Of a DNA stretch of 64,000 nt, positions 26,095 to 34,230 are shown one piece after another. A model generated the notes under the pieces. That model had not been told where the DNA came from and ran no database searches. It saw nothing but the letters and a program-made list of their open reading frames with translations. The DNA is taken from assembly GCF_900177345.1 (NCBI RefSeq), contig NZ_FWZT01000004.1, forward strand, positions 248,001 to 312,000, read 5' to 3'. A program made the translations under genes and the position numbers. This DNA comes from Pseudobacteriovorax antillogorgiicola. Its GTDB lineage: Bacteria; Bdellovibrionota_B; Oligoflexia; Oligoflexales; Oligoflexaceae. Positions within the stretch are counted from its first letter, which is position 1. Each line of letters opens with the position of its first letter.

Positions 26095-27117
26095 ATGAAG
26101 CTTTTTTTGCTGTTCTTTGCCCTGACTGCGGTGATTTCGTCGTGCCTACTAGAGCCGTCACCTGATCCCGATAAGGCAGTGGTTGATGAGATTGAAGAAT
26201 CTACAGAAGTCAATCTTTCCCTTTCAGCAAACGCTCTTGGAGCCTTTGCTGAAACTATGGAAGCAGTTCGTATCAGTGTCTATCAGAGCAATGATGGGCA
26301 GCGAGGTGATCTCATTGGTGAACCTCATGACTTTTCCATTTCAGAGACAGGCCGATATAAACTTCAAGGCCTGAGCACTGGCCCAAAGTTTTTTTTGGTT
26401 GAGCTGCTCGGTGAAGGGGCCAAAGTAATAGCCAGAGGAGAAACCTTCTTAAATGTCACCCTAGGGGCACAGTCAGTTGATTCTGTGACCCTATCATCAG
26501 TCGGTGACCCCTCCGTGGCTATTCGTTTCGAAATGGATGTAGCTCTCACGAACCTTCCAATCGGAGGCCCCGATGTGGAGCCGCAGGCCTTAAGTATCAT
26601 GAAAGAAGGCTTTAAGTGCCAGAATTGCCATGCTTCGACGGTGGCAGGTGGATTGGATCTGAACAGCGATCCCATCAAGTCCGGACGGGAGCCCCTTGCT
26701 TCAAACTACTTAGCTTTAGTTGAAGAGATTGTAGCTCGGGTTAAAGATGATAATCGTCCCATGCCACCATTTGGTTCTCGATTGGATGCCACGCAGATTG
26801 AAACGATGGAGACTTGGCTCATGCAAGTGAAAGCAGCGTCGACTCCTGAAGTTTCGATTGATTTCTATAGGCTGACCATAAGCCAAGACGATCAAGACAT
26901 TGGGAATTTTAGGCTTAGCCGATCAGGTGATGGATCCTGGGTGATCACACCAGACTTAGTTTTAGGGGTTGGCCAGTCCTTTCAGTTCGCTTTTTCAGCT
27001 ATGACGGACGAAGAAAGTACTTTAGACGCTTGGCAAGAAACCTTAAAGATTCCTTTGGATGGAAACTTGCGTGTGGAGCGTGTTATAACTTATCAAGAGC
27101 CCGCGATAGATATCTAA
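26095..27117 (+). CDS. Cytochrome c-type lipoprotein
   Basis: A 340-residue lipoprotein (VISSC, Cys17 in this numbering). The ATG at 26095 has GGGAGAG upstream, better than the in-frame ATG at 26080. Residues about 30-150 look like a beta-sandwich (VRISVYQSNDGQ, FFLVELLGEGAKVIARGE). Residues about 165-250 are cytochrome-like, with CQNCH (Cys175-Cys178-His179) and a likely Met ligand in DDNRPMPPFG. A second beta domain ends the protein. It is transcribed divergently from the diheme barrel operon across 245 bp, and the shared theme suggests a joint role in envelope electron transfer. Confidence 0.82.
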   Translation: MKLFLLFFALTAVISSCLLEPSPDPDKAVVDEIEESTEVNLSLSANALGAFAETMEAVRISVYQSNDGQRGDLIGEPHDFSISETGRYKLQGLSTGPKFFLVELLGEGAKVIARGETFLNVTLGAQSVDSVTLSSVGDPSVAIRFEMDVALTNLPIGGPDVEPQALSIMKEGFKCQNCHASTVAGGLDLNSDPIKSGREPLASNYLALVEEIVARVKDDNRPMPPFGSRLDATQIETMETWLMQVKAASTPEVSIDFYRLTISQDDQDIGNFRLSRSGDGSWVITPDLVLGVGQSFQFAFSAMTDEESTLDAWQETLKIPLDGNLRVERVITYQEPAIDI

Positions 27118-27233
27118 GTTGTGTTGCTACTGGCACACGATTGATCAGATTTTTTCGATGTAACGAACGTTCTCGGGAGACGTCAGGCGCTAGTCTGGCT
27201 GAGAGATCGCATTACATTTCGCCCTTAGGTTAA

Positions 27234-27269
27234 TGATACTGCCACGTATAACTGGCAGTATCATTTTTT
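27234..27269 (+). terminator. Rho-independent terminator
   Basis: TGATACTGCCA (27234-27244), loop CGTATAAC, TGGCAGTATCA (27253-27263), then six T residues. It is the end of the cytochrome lipoprotein transcript. The remaining DNA to 27500 shows only very short frames. Confidence 0.92.
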
Positions 27270-27503
27270 AGTTTTAAGGAGCGCGAGCTATGGCAACAGT
27301 TCATTTCTGTCGATCACTCCTAAAAGATGTAATGGCTTGAAATATGTAGTCAATCTCACCGAATTCTAAAGAACCAGGAAGTAAGGTGCAGCGGGCTATG
27401 CAGGAATCACATTTTGAGCTGTATAAGCGGAAACAGCCCTAAAGGTTTTGTATAAAAAGATTGCTTTTTAGCTGCTATAACGATAAATGTTTACTTTTTT
27501 AAA

Positions 27504-27558
27504 CGTTCGTTTAACAAACTGGCTTAATTGTTGTATTAATTCGACCGATAAACGAACG
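27504..27558. promoter_or_regulatory. Candidate TetR operator
   Basis: CGTTCGTTTA (27504-27513) and its inverted copy TAAACGAACG (27549-27558) lie 35 bp apart, directly upstream of the TetR gene. TetR regulators commonly bind inverted repeats in their own promoter, so autoregulation is likely. The wide spacing suggests two half-sites or two overlapping operators. Confidence 0.45.
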
Positions 27559-27577
27559 GATCGAGGAGTTCAGTGGG

Positions 27578-28201
27578 GTGAGTTACGTGAAAAAAGAAAA
27601 GGCAACGGATAAGTTAAAAGCAGCTGCAATTTCACTGTTCGCAGAAAAAGGGTTCCATGAGACCTCTGTTCGCGACATAGCACGCCAAGCTGGGGTCAAC
27701 CCTAGTTTGATCAACTATCACTTTGGCGGTAAAGAAGATCTCTATCGCAGTATCCTTGAAGAAAGCGGCAATGAGTCAGCCCTAAGATTTAACCGTATTC
27801 TTTCTGAAATCGACAGTCGTGACGAGTTCGGCTTTCGCTTTAAAATGCTGGTTGAAGAGTTGGTTCGTGCCAACTTTGATAATTTCGATGTCCAGCGAAT
27901 CATCGATCAGGTGATTCGCAATAAAGGGGACATTGGTGAAGAGGTTTTTCGTGAAAAGCACCTAAAGATCCTAGAAGACTTCGTCTTATTTATCCGTTCT
28001 GCTCAGGATAAAGGGTTCGCTAACAAGGAAACTGATGCAAGGCTAGCAGCCTTGCTTGTAGTTGCCTTTATTCGTAACTTGGGACTCATGCGCGAAGCCT
28101 TGAAGAGCTTTATAGATATTGATATTGAAACCCCAGAGGCTCAAAAAGATATCGTAGATACATTACTCCGCCTTGTCCTCACTGGCTTAAAGGCTGATTA
28201 G
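27578..28201 (+). CDS. TetR-family transcriptional regulator
   Basis: A 207-residue regulator. The N-terminal 60 residues hold the TetR helix-turn-helix (AAISLFAEKGFHETSVRDIARQAGVNPSLINYHFGGKEDLY). The C-terminal helices form a ligand-binding region of the CerR/DUF1956 size, with no recognisable ligand. Start GTG at 27578 with GAGGAG upstream. A possible operator lies in the promoter. The nearest gene is the convergent pirin; the regulated genes are not evident. AcrR-type control of efflux or fatty-acid genes is possible but not shown. Confidence 0.9.
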   Translation: MSYVKKEKATDKLKAAAISLFAEKGFHETSVRDIARQAGVNPSLINYHFGGKEDLYRSILEESGNESALRFNRILSEIDSRDEFGFRFKMLVEELVRANFDNFDVQRIIDQVIRNKGDIGEEVFREKHLKILEDFVLFIRSAQDKGFANKETDARLAALLVVAFIRNLGLMREALKSFIDIDIETPEAQKDIVDTLLRLVLTGLKAD

Positions 28202-28238
28202 ACCTTCGTATAACAGTCGGAACCATTTGCCGGCTGGC

Positions 28239-29039
28239 CTAAGATCTCGGCTTCGGCTTGGGGAACAGGGGATAGGTGGGCACTTGATCCACTGTAACGA
28301 GCAGCAAGCGGCTGTCTTGTTCAGCTTGCAAGGTGATCGTCAATCCGTCCTCGGTTGCCCAAAGTAATCCATCAGAAGGCCTTGCCACAGACTCATCGTG
28401 TTCACTTCGTCCATGAACCAAGCCTTTGATGATGAAAGCAAGGCAAGCGGTATTGGCTGCTAGATGCCATTGCCAACGTCCTTCAGCCCCAACTTCAATA
28501 TCCATGACAGACACAGGAGCATCTAGCCGGTATCCTCCTGCAGGGCTAATCAATGTCTTTATGGTTGATTTCGTGCCGATGTGTTTGGAACTTATTTCCT
28601 TGTCACGAATCACTTTGTAACGTGGTCTTTCCTTGATTTTTTGTCTGAAATTGGGGTCAAACCAGATCTGAAACATAGAGCAAGGAGTGGTTACAAAGTG
28701 CTCTTCATGCTCTAGTCCTGATCCAGTTTGCATTACTTGAAGATCTCCGGGGCCGAGGCGATCAATGTGCCCTAGGGAGTCGCGGTGCTCTAATACTCCA
28801 TCGATTACATAGGAGATGATTTCGAAGCCTCGATGAGGATGACTTGGAATTGAAGCGGCGGATCGTGCGGTCGCCCACGCCCAGTAAAATAGCGGGCCGA
28901 GACGGAGTAGAGGGCTCGGTTCACCAGCAAAGCCTATAAGCTTAACTTCAGTGATTTTACCTGCATCGAAAGATCCAGTGCTTAGCTCTGAGCTTGGTAT
29001 ATACTGGAATTGACTGAGTGGCTTTAACTTGCGAGCCAT
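28239..29039 (-). CDS. Pirin-family cupin protein
   Basis: A 266-residue bicupin of the pirin/YhhW kind. The metal-site motif is in SIPSHPHRGFEIISYVIDG (two His then Glu) with GSGLEHEEH as the second His-containing strand, and LGPGDLQVMQTG between them. The C-terminal half is the second, degenerate cupin. Some pirins oxidise quercetin with molecular oxygen, others have regulatory or unknown roles; the substrate here is unknown. The ATG at 29039 has GGAG six bases upstream and is preferred over 29051. Convergent with the TetR gene. Confidence 0.88.
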   Translation of the reverse strand: MARKLKPLSQFQYIPSSELSTGSFDAGKITEVKLIGFAGEPSPLLRLGPLFYWAWATARSAASIPSHPHRGFEIISYVIDGVLEHRDSLGHIDRLGPGDLQVMQTGSGLEHEEHFVTTPCSMFQIWFDPNFRQKIKERPRYKVIRDKEISSKHIGTKSTIKTLISPAGGYRLDAPVSVMDIEVGAEGRWQWHLAANTACLAFIIKGLVHGRSEHDESVARPSDGLLWATEDGLTITLQAEQDSRLLLVTVDQVPTYPLFPKPKPRS

Positions 29040-29214
29040 AGCGTTCTCCATTGAGCCTAATTTGCCTATCGGTTTGAGCTCCGATAAACCCGATGGGAAT
29101 GTTTAAGTATCTAATACTTATTAATAAAATATTACGGAACAGCTTGCGAACGGCAGCGCACTCATGGTTGAGTGAAAATCCCCGATGACGAACTAACACA
29201 ATAGGGTTCGAACT

Positions 29215-30147
29215 ATGGAAAAAGTACTTCCGCTGGAACATGACCTCAAAGCGTCCCTAGCAGCCTTTCGTCGTGAGTTGCAAAGGTTTCTCACGGGTAA
29301 GGAAGCTATGGCAGATACCGTTGTGGCTAGTCTAATATCAGGTGGTCATGTGCTATTGGAAGATGTGCCCGGTGTGGGTAAAACAACTTTCATCAAAGCT
29401 CTCGCTCAATACTTGGGATTGGCGATGAAAAGAGTCCAGTTTACGTCTGATTTGCTGCCATCAGATATCATAGGTGCACAGATCTACGATCAAGAAGAAA
29501 AGGTATTCACGTTTCACGAAGGTCCGATATTCACCAACATCCTACTCGCTGATGAATTGAATCGAGCTTCGCCCAAAACTCAGTCGGCCCTTCTAGAAGC
29601 CATGGGCGAGAGAGCGGTGACAGTCGATCGAAAGACTCGCAAACTCCCTGCGCCGTTCTTTGTTGTTGCAGCTCAAAACCCGAGCGACCATATGGGAACC
29701 TTCCCCATTCCAGAGTCGCAATTGGATCGGTTTGCAATCAAAATTAAGCTCGACTATCCAAGCGCAGAGAAGGAGCTTCAGATTTTTTCTCAGGCCTTGC
29801 TCAACCCTTTGAGTCAGATAGAGGAAGGTATTCTGATGAAGGATCAGCTCGTGCGTATTCAAATTGCAGTGGATCAGATCCATGTGAGCAACGAAGTAGG
29901 CAAATGCGTTCAGGCTGTTGTTGATCGTAGTCGTGATCATTCGCAGATTCAGCTAGGAATTTCCACCCGAGGAGGAGTTCAATGGGTTCGATTGGCAAAG
30001 GGAATTGCACTTCTTGAAGGTCGAGAGTATGTGACTCCTGATGATCTTATTGCTGTGGCAGAACACTGTCTCATGCATCGGATGATCTTCCACAATGGCC
30101 AAACAGAGCTCGTTCTCCAAGATCTACTGCAAAGTATGGACATCTAA
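29215..30147 (+). CDS. MoxR-type AAA+ ATPase
   Basis: A 310-residue AAA+ ATPase. Walker A is GVGKTT (53-58) in LLEDVPGVGKTTFIKAL. Walker B is LLADELNRASPKTQSALLEAMGE, the family signature. Sensor 1 (VVAAQNPSDHMGTFPIPESQLDRF) and the C-terminal lid are present. MoxR proteins act as chaperones for metal or cofactor insertion and maturation of partner proteins. It is the first gene of a tight operon with a DUF58 protein (2-bp gap) and a transglutaminase-like membrane protein, a widespread conserved trio. Confidence 0.93.
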   Translation: MEKVLPLEHDLKASLAAFRRELQRFLTGKEAMADTVVASLISGGHVLLEDVPGVGKTTFIKALAQYLGLAMKRVQFTSDLLPSDIIGAQIYDQEEKVFTFHEGPIFTNILLADELNRASPKTQSALLEAMGERAVTVDRKTRKLPAPFFVVAAQNPSDHMGTFPIPESQLDRFAIKIKLDYPSAEKELQIFSQALLNPLSQIEEGILMKDQLVRIQIAVDQIHVSNEVGKCVQAVVDRSRDHSQIQLGISTRGGVQWVRLAKGIALLEGREYVTPDDLIAVAEHCLMHRMIFHNGQTELVLQDLLQSMDI

Positions 30148-30149
30148 GC

Positions 30150-31166
30150 ATGTACTTCAAAGGTGTCAATCGTGGCCTTAATTTCACCGTACTGGGTCGT
30201 TACTTAGTAGCCATGACACTTGGCGTCGGTGCCATTGCTGTGTTTACTGGGGTCAATGGGATGTTTTTATTTCTGGGTCTTAGTCTTGGTATCTTTACGG
30301 TATCTGGCCTAATTTCAGAAAAAAATATCAAACACGTGGTGTTCCACATGAAATCGGCACCTCAATTTTTTGATGAGGGTAAGCAGGGACCTCTGCAATT
30401 TGATGTAGAAAATACCTCCAGGCAGCACAGCCTATTTGCAATTGATGCCAGCTTCTTCCTGACAAAGCCAAAGTTCTCATTTTGGGGCAAGAAGACTCTG
30501 GCTGCTGCGAAAAAGTTTGTTATCCAGATCAGTCCTGGAGTCAAGGAATCATTTGAAACTTACTTTGATCCGCAAGCGAGGGGCTATTTTGATCACCTTT
30601 ATATCCATCAAAGTACAACCTTTCCGTTCGGGATTTTTTTAAAATATAGATTTCAAAAAGTTTGTGCCAAGATATTCATACTACCCAGGGTTGATGAATC
30701 GAAACTGAAACAATGGGAGCGTATTGCGCGGAACCTAGTGCATGCGCAGGTTGGAATGGATGAATTTATCGGCCACCAACCCTATGACCGGACGATTCCC
30801 TTTAAACTAATTGATTGGAAAAAGAATGCCGGTCGCGACATGGGCCAGTGGTATGCAAAAAAATTTAGTCATGAGGCCCGTCAACATAAGTTATGCTTGA
30901 CCACCCCTAAGGAGTATGGGTCAGCTCTACATGGAGAAAACTTTGAGCTTCTCCTTAGGAAGCTTCGGACAGGATTAGAGGTTCTCCATAGCCGTGGCTT
31001 CGATCTTTCTCTGGATCTTCATGAATTGGGTCGGGCCAGTGGCTATCAAAATGCCATGATTGTACTTGCTATGGCTAATCCCAATAGGCCAGCAGAAAAA
31101 CAAAATTCCCCATCTGGCCTGCGAATTAAAGTCACACTGGATCATATACAGGTGTTGCATGATTAG
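30150..31166 (+). CDS. DUF58 protein
   Basis: A 338-residue protein with two adjacent hydrophobic helices near the N-terminus (about 12-52) and a cytosolic part. The DUF58 signature is PYDRTIPFKLIDWKKNAGRD (about residues 210-230), followed by a domain related to VWA folds but without an intact DxSxS. In other bacteria it is encoded with MoxR and transglutaminase proteins and probably recruits the ATPase. It starts 2 bp after the moxR stop and overlaps the next gene by 8 bp. Confidence 0.88.
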   Translation: MYFKGVNRGLNFTVLGRYLVAMTLGVGAIAVFTGVNGMFLFLGLSLGIFTVSGLISEKNIKHVVFHMKSAPQFFDEGKQGPLQFDVENTSRQHSLFAIDASFFLTKPKFSFWGKKTLAAAKKFVIQISPGVKESFETYFDPQARGYFDHLYIHQSTTFPFGIFLKYRFQKVCAKIFILPRVDESKLKQWERIARNLVHAQVGMDEFIGHQPYDRTIPFKLIDWKKNAGRDMGQWYAKKFSHEARQHKLCLTTPKEYGSALHGENFELLLRKLRTGLEVLHSRGFDLSLDLHELGRASGYQNAMIVLAMANPNRPAEKQNSPSGLRIKVTLDHIQVLHD

Positions 31167-33246
31167 TGGGTACTTGACAGTCGAGCGTTACTATAGAACC
31201 AGCACTTGGGCCGCAGCATTGGTAGCTCTTGCTATGGCCTTTGTATCCGATGTATTTGCTGCTGAATCCAAGACTCTCCTTCCACTACTAATCATAGCTA
31301 GCTTGTTCAGCCTACGAAAGATGGGGAGCAGAGCCTGGTTGCCATTCCTTTTTCTAGCAGGATGGTTTGGTATTGTTTGGTCTTCGGTTCAAGTGGTATT
31401 AACCAGGGATGTTGTATTACTTGGCGATGCTCTAGCTTTTCTCATGGTTCTCAACCTTCTCCATCTTGATCAGAGGGGGCGATATACTATAGTTATGGGG
31501 GGAGGCCTGCTACTCTGCTTCAGTGGCTTAGTTTTAGAACCGGGAGTTCCTGGGTATCTTCTTTTTATCCTATACCTGCTGCTATCGTCTGTATCATTGA
31601 ATAGTGCAAATATGTTTTTGAATTCTCAAACATTCCAAGATCGCAAGATGCGCTTGAAGAGAGAGTATTTTGTTTTTCTAGCGAGGTCTATGCCCGTCGG
31701 GATTATTATTGCGATTGGAGTCTTTGCTCTTTTTCCTAGAATCAACTCGATGGCGGTGGATTTGCCGTTCAATGTGAAACAACGCTTTAAGACTGGCTAT
31801 AATGGTGAGATTAATTTAGGAGGTCAGGGCGAGATCAATCAAGATGATAGCGTGGTCTTGAATGTCACATCACCAAGACGACAATGGCTGAAAGATCGCG
31901 CCATGGATCTGTATCTTAGAGGCTCCAGCCTGGAGATTTTTGATGGCGTGCGCTGGCAAAAACAGACGAGTGAATTAAGGCCCTATAATCTGTTTCAACC
32001 CATATTCGACAATAAAGCCGACGATCGTCAAACAAGCGTTATTATGGATGTGGTTACCAACCCTCTACAAACCAATGTAATATTCCTTCCTGATGGCCGG
32101 TTCTCGCTGCGAAATATCTCCCGATCAGTCGGTCGACTGTTCTTCAACCCGATAGATGGTGGTCTCTACCGGGAATCAGATACACCCCTACGCTACCATT
32201 ATCGTGTTCAAGTATATCCTAAAAAGGAGCCTCTTGATCTAAGTCTCAGTCAAGTGACTCAGAGGGTGGAAAACTCCAAGCCGAGCAAGCAAGAAAAAAC
32301 CTACGAAGTGGACCAGGGGACCTTACCTTTGTTGCTTACCGTAACTCCAAATCTTTTGCAAGAGGAGTACTTTCAGCGTTGGTTAAAGAGGTTCTCAGTG
32401 GACAGTGAGGCGCGACTGTCAGATGTTTTTCGATCGATTCGAAATCACTTTAGACGAAACTACCGTGCGACTTTAATCAACCAATTTTCTAGCAAAGCGA
32501 GCTTTCGGAGCTTTATTGAGACGGATCGGTTTGGTCATTGCGAATTTTTTTCCACTGCAACTGTCATGTTATTCCGCCATCTGGGGATACCGAGTCGAAT
32601 AGCTACGGGCTATCGTGGTGGCGACTATAATGAGGTTGCAGAAGCGGTCATGGTTCGCCAACTTCATGCTCATGCCTGGGTTGAGTACTACATTCCGGGT
32701 TCTGGCTGGTACATCTTTGATCCCACACCTCCCATTTCGGAACACTTTAATCGTAGCCAGTTACATTTCGTAACACGCTATGTACACGCCATGAATTTTT
32801 GGCTAAGTCGCTATCTTGTCGATTACAATTTACTAACACAACGGCAAATTCTAGGCAAAATGCGGCAAGCATTACCTGGCTCATTCCAAACGCCAGGAAA
32901 AAAAAACCGTCAATTCCTATATATCCTTTTGTTACCTGCTTTGGTTCTGGCCTTTTGGTACAGCAGGAAATTGCTAAAAGAGAGGAGGGCGGCACGACGT
33001 TATCCGCCTTACTTAAGAATCTTTCAGCGGTACCTTAAACGTAAGGGTTCTGCTATCGAGAAAGAAAACTATGAAACCTATAAAAACTACTGCTATCGAA
33101 TTATTAGAGAAGGCGCAGTCTCTAAAACAATGGTACTTCGTTTGTTAGATATTCTAGAGAGAGATCTTTACGGCCCCGAGCATCTAAAAGATAATCTCGG
33201 GCGGCAAATCGATGATTTTTCGAAGCTTATAAAGGGAGATCAGTAG
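31159..33246 (+). CDS. TgpA-like membrane transglutaminase
   Basis: A 695-residue inner-membrane protein. Several N-terminal helices (about 10-180) are followed by a periplasmic part with a transglutaminase-like papain fold. The triad is visible: Cys461 in FGHCEFFSTA, His505 in LHAHAWVEYY and Asp521 in YIFDPTPP. A further helix at about 575-595 and a basic cytosolic tail follow. The TgpA family (DUF3488/4129) is essential in Pseudomonas; its substrate is unsettled. The ATG at 31159 overlaps the DUF58 stop, whereas the longer open frame from 31060 lies inside that gene. It completes the MoxR-DUF58-TgpA trio. Confidence 0.9.
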   Translation: MISGYLTVERYYRTSTWAAALVALAMAFVSDVFAAESKTLLPLLIIASLFSLRKMGSRAWLPFLFLAGWFGIVWSSVQVVLTRDVVLLGDALAFLMVLNLLHLDQRGRYTIVMGGGLLLCFSGLVLEPGVPGYLLFILYLLLSSVSLNSANMFLNSQTFQDRKMRLKREYFVFLARSMPVGIIIAIGVFALFPRINSMAVDLPFNVKQRFKTGYNGEINLGGQGEINQDDSVVLNVTSPRRQWLKDRAMDLYLRGSSLEIFDGVRWQKQTSELRPYNLFQPIFDNKADDRQTSVIMDVVTNPLQTNVIFLPDGRFSLRNISRSVGRLFFNPIDGGLYRESDTPLRYHYRVQVYPKKEPLDLSLSQVTQRVENSKPSKQEKTYEVDQGTLPLLLTVTPNLLQEEYFQRWLKRFSVDSEARLSDVFRSIRNHFRRNYRATLINQFSSKASFRSFIETDRFGHCEFFSTATVMLFRHLGIPSRIATGYRGGDYNEVAEAVMVRQLHAHAWVEYYIPGSGWYIFDPTPPISEHFNRSQLHFVTRYVHAMNFWLSRYLVDYNLLTQRQILGKMRQALPGSFQTPGKKNRQFLYILLLPALVLAFWYSRKLLKERRAARRYPPYLRIFQRYLKRKGSAIEKENYETYKNYCYRIIREGAVSKTMVLRLLDILERDLYGPEHLKDNLGRQIDDFSKLIKGDQ

Positions 33247-33986
33247 ATGGCTAACTTGCTCTGATCTAGATTGATGGTAACTCCTGCTTGGGTATCAATC
33301 GTTTCCTCGGCTAGGACCTGCCATCGGTTGCCTTGGTCATGGGAACCGAGAATCTGAATATGACTAGGAGCACAAGCAACAAAAGCATCTCCGATAGCTG
33401 ATGTTCCACCATCGATGAATACAGAATCGAGCAGTACAGCTTGATCGCCAAAAGAAACTTGGAACCAAACGTCGCTCAGAGCTAGGTGGGGTGACGAAGC
33501 GCTAAATGTCCCTTGCTCTGACCACCATCCAGCGCCAAAACCTCCTCCAAAAGCCTCGTATGGATAAAAATCAGTATAGTTTCCACTCGTTGACAAAGTC
33601 GCATCGAAGGGCCCAATTTTTCCTCGGTTTTGATTGGGGTCGGGGTCGTCAAGGGCATCCTGAAAGGTATCTACCAAGAGCTCCCCATCTATGGAGAAAA
33701 TAAGCTTTGAGATATTTACAGCGTCTCCGGCGCAGGATTGCTTCATTTCCAATATCTTGATACGGTATAAGTGAAATCCCTCTATTACCGATGATGGATC
33801 ATTTTGATCAGCTGTCATAGGTTCCTCGGGTACATAGGCAACCTCTTCGACAGAGTCTGTCTCTTGCTCATCCTGTACATCGAAGCCATGTCTTTCATCA
33901 AGCTTCGTCTGGGGCATTTGAGGCGCTTGGTAGTCACAAGCCAGATCGAAGGTAATTAGGCTAACAACGGGAAGCAGCGATCTCAT
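33240..33986 (-). CDS. Lipoprotein of unknown function
   Basis: A 248-residue protein with a signal and likely lipobox (FDLAC, Cys17), an acidic linker (DEQETDSVEEV) and a beta-rich globular part that ends in strands (HIQILGSHDQGNRWQVLAEET). It includes two Cys that could pair (KQSCAGDA, VACAPSH). AGAGGAG lies before the ATG. Its stop overlaps the end of the convergent transglutaminase gene by 7 bp. No recognised family. Confidence 0.72.
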   Translation of the reverse strand: MRSLLPVVSLITFDLACDYQAPQMPQTKLDERHGFDVQDEQETDSVEEVAYVPEEPMTADQNDPSSVIEGFHLYRIKILEMKQSCAGDAVNISKLIFSIDGELLVDTFQDALDDPDPNQNRGKIGPFDATLSTSGNYTDFYPYEAFGGGFGAGWWSEQGTFSASSPHLALSDVWFQVSFGDQAVLLDSVFIDGGTSAIGDAFVACAPSHIQILGSHDQGNRWQVLAEETIDTQAGVTINLDQSKLAIY

Positions 33987-34126
33987 ACGATTCTCCTCTA
34001 AATTTGCTACTTTATCGGAGTATCATCTGTAAACTTGATAAAAAGTAACAGTTATTGGCAACTCCAAAAAAAATGGAGAAACTCACGCTATGTTGGTGTA
34101 TTACTAGCTTGATTAGAATAACATCA

Positions 34127-34139
34127 GTACACTGTGTAC
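34127..34139. promoter_or_regulatory. Perfect palindrome upstream of receiver-TPR gene
   Basis: GTACACTGTGTAC is a 13-bp perfect palindrome with a central T, 92 bp before the start at 34231, in the intergenic region shared with the leftward lipoprotein gene. It could be an operator. It is the only such site I saw and is unverified. Confidence 0.3.
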
Positions 34140-34230
34140 CGTCTTTTTCTTTTGTGAGCAGAATCTCAGAGATAGGTCTCAATCTAAAGTTTTTCTATCC
34201 GAAAACAGAAGGACATAAGGATCGCCTAAG

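Noticed and set aside
27290-27340. 16-codon frame after AAGGAG (MATVHFCRSLL...)
   Set aside because: Too short to support without conservation data.
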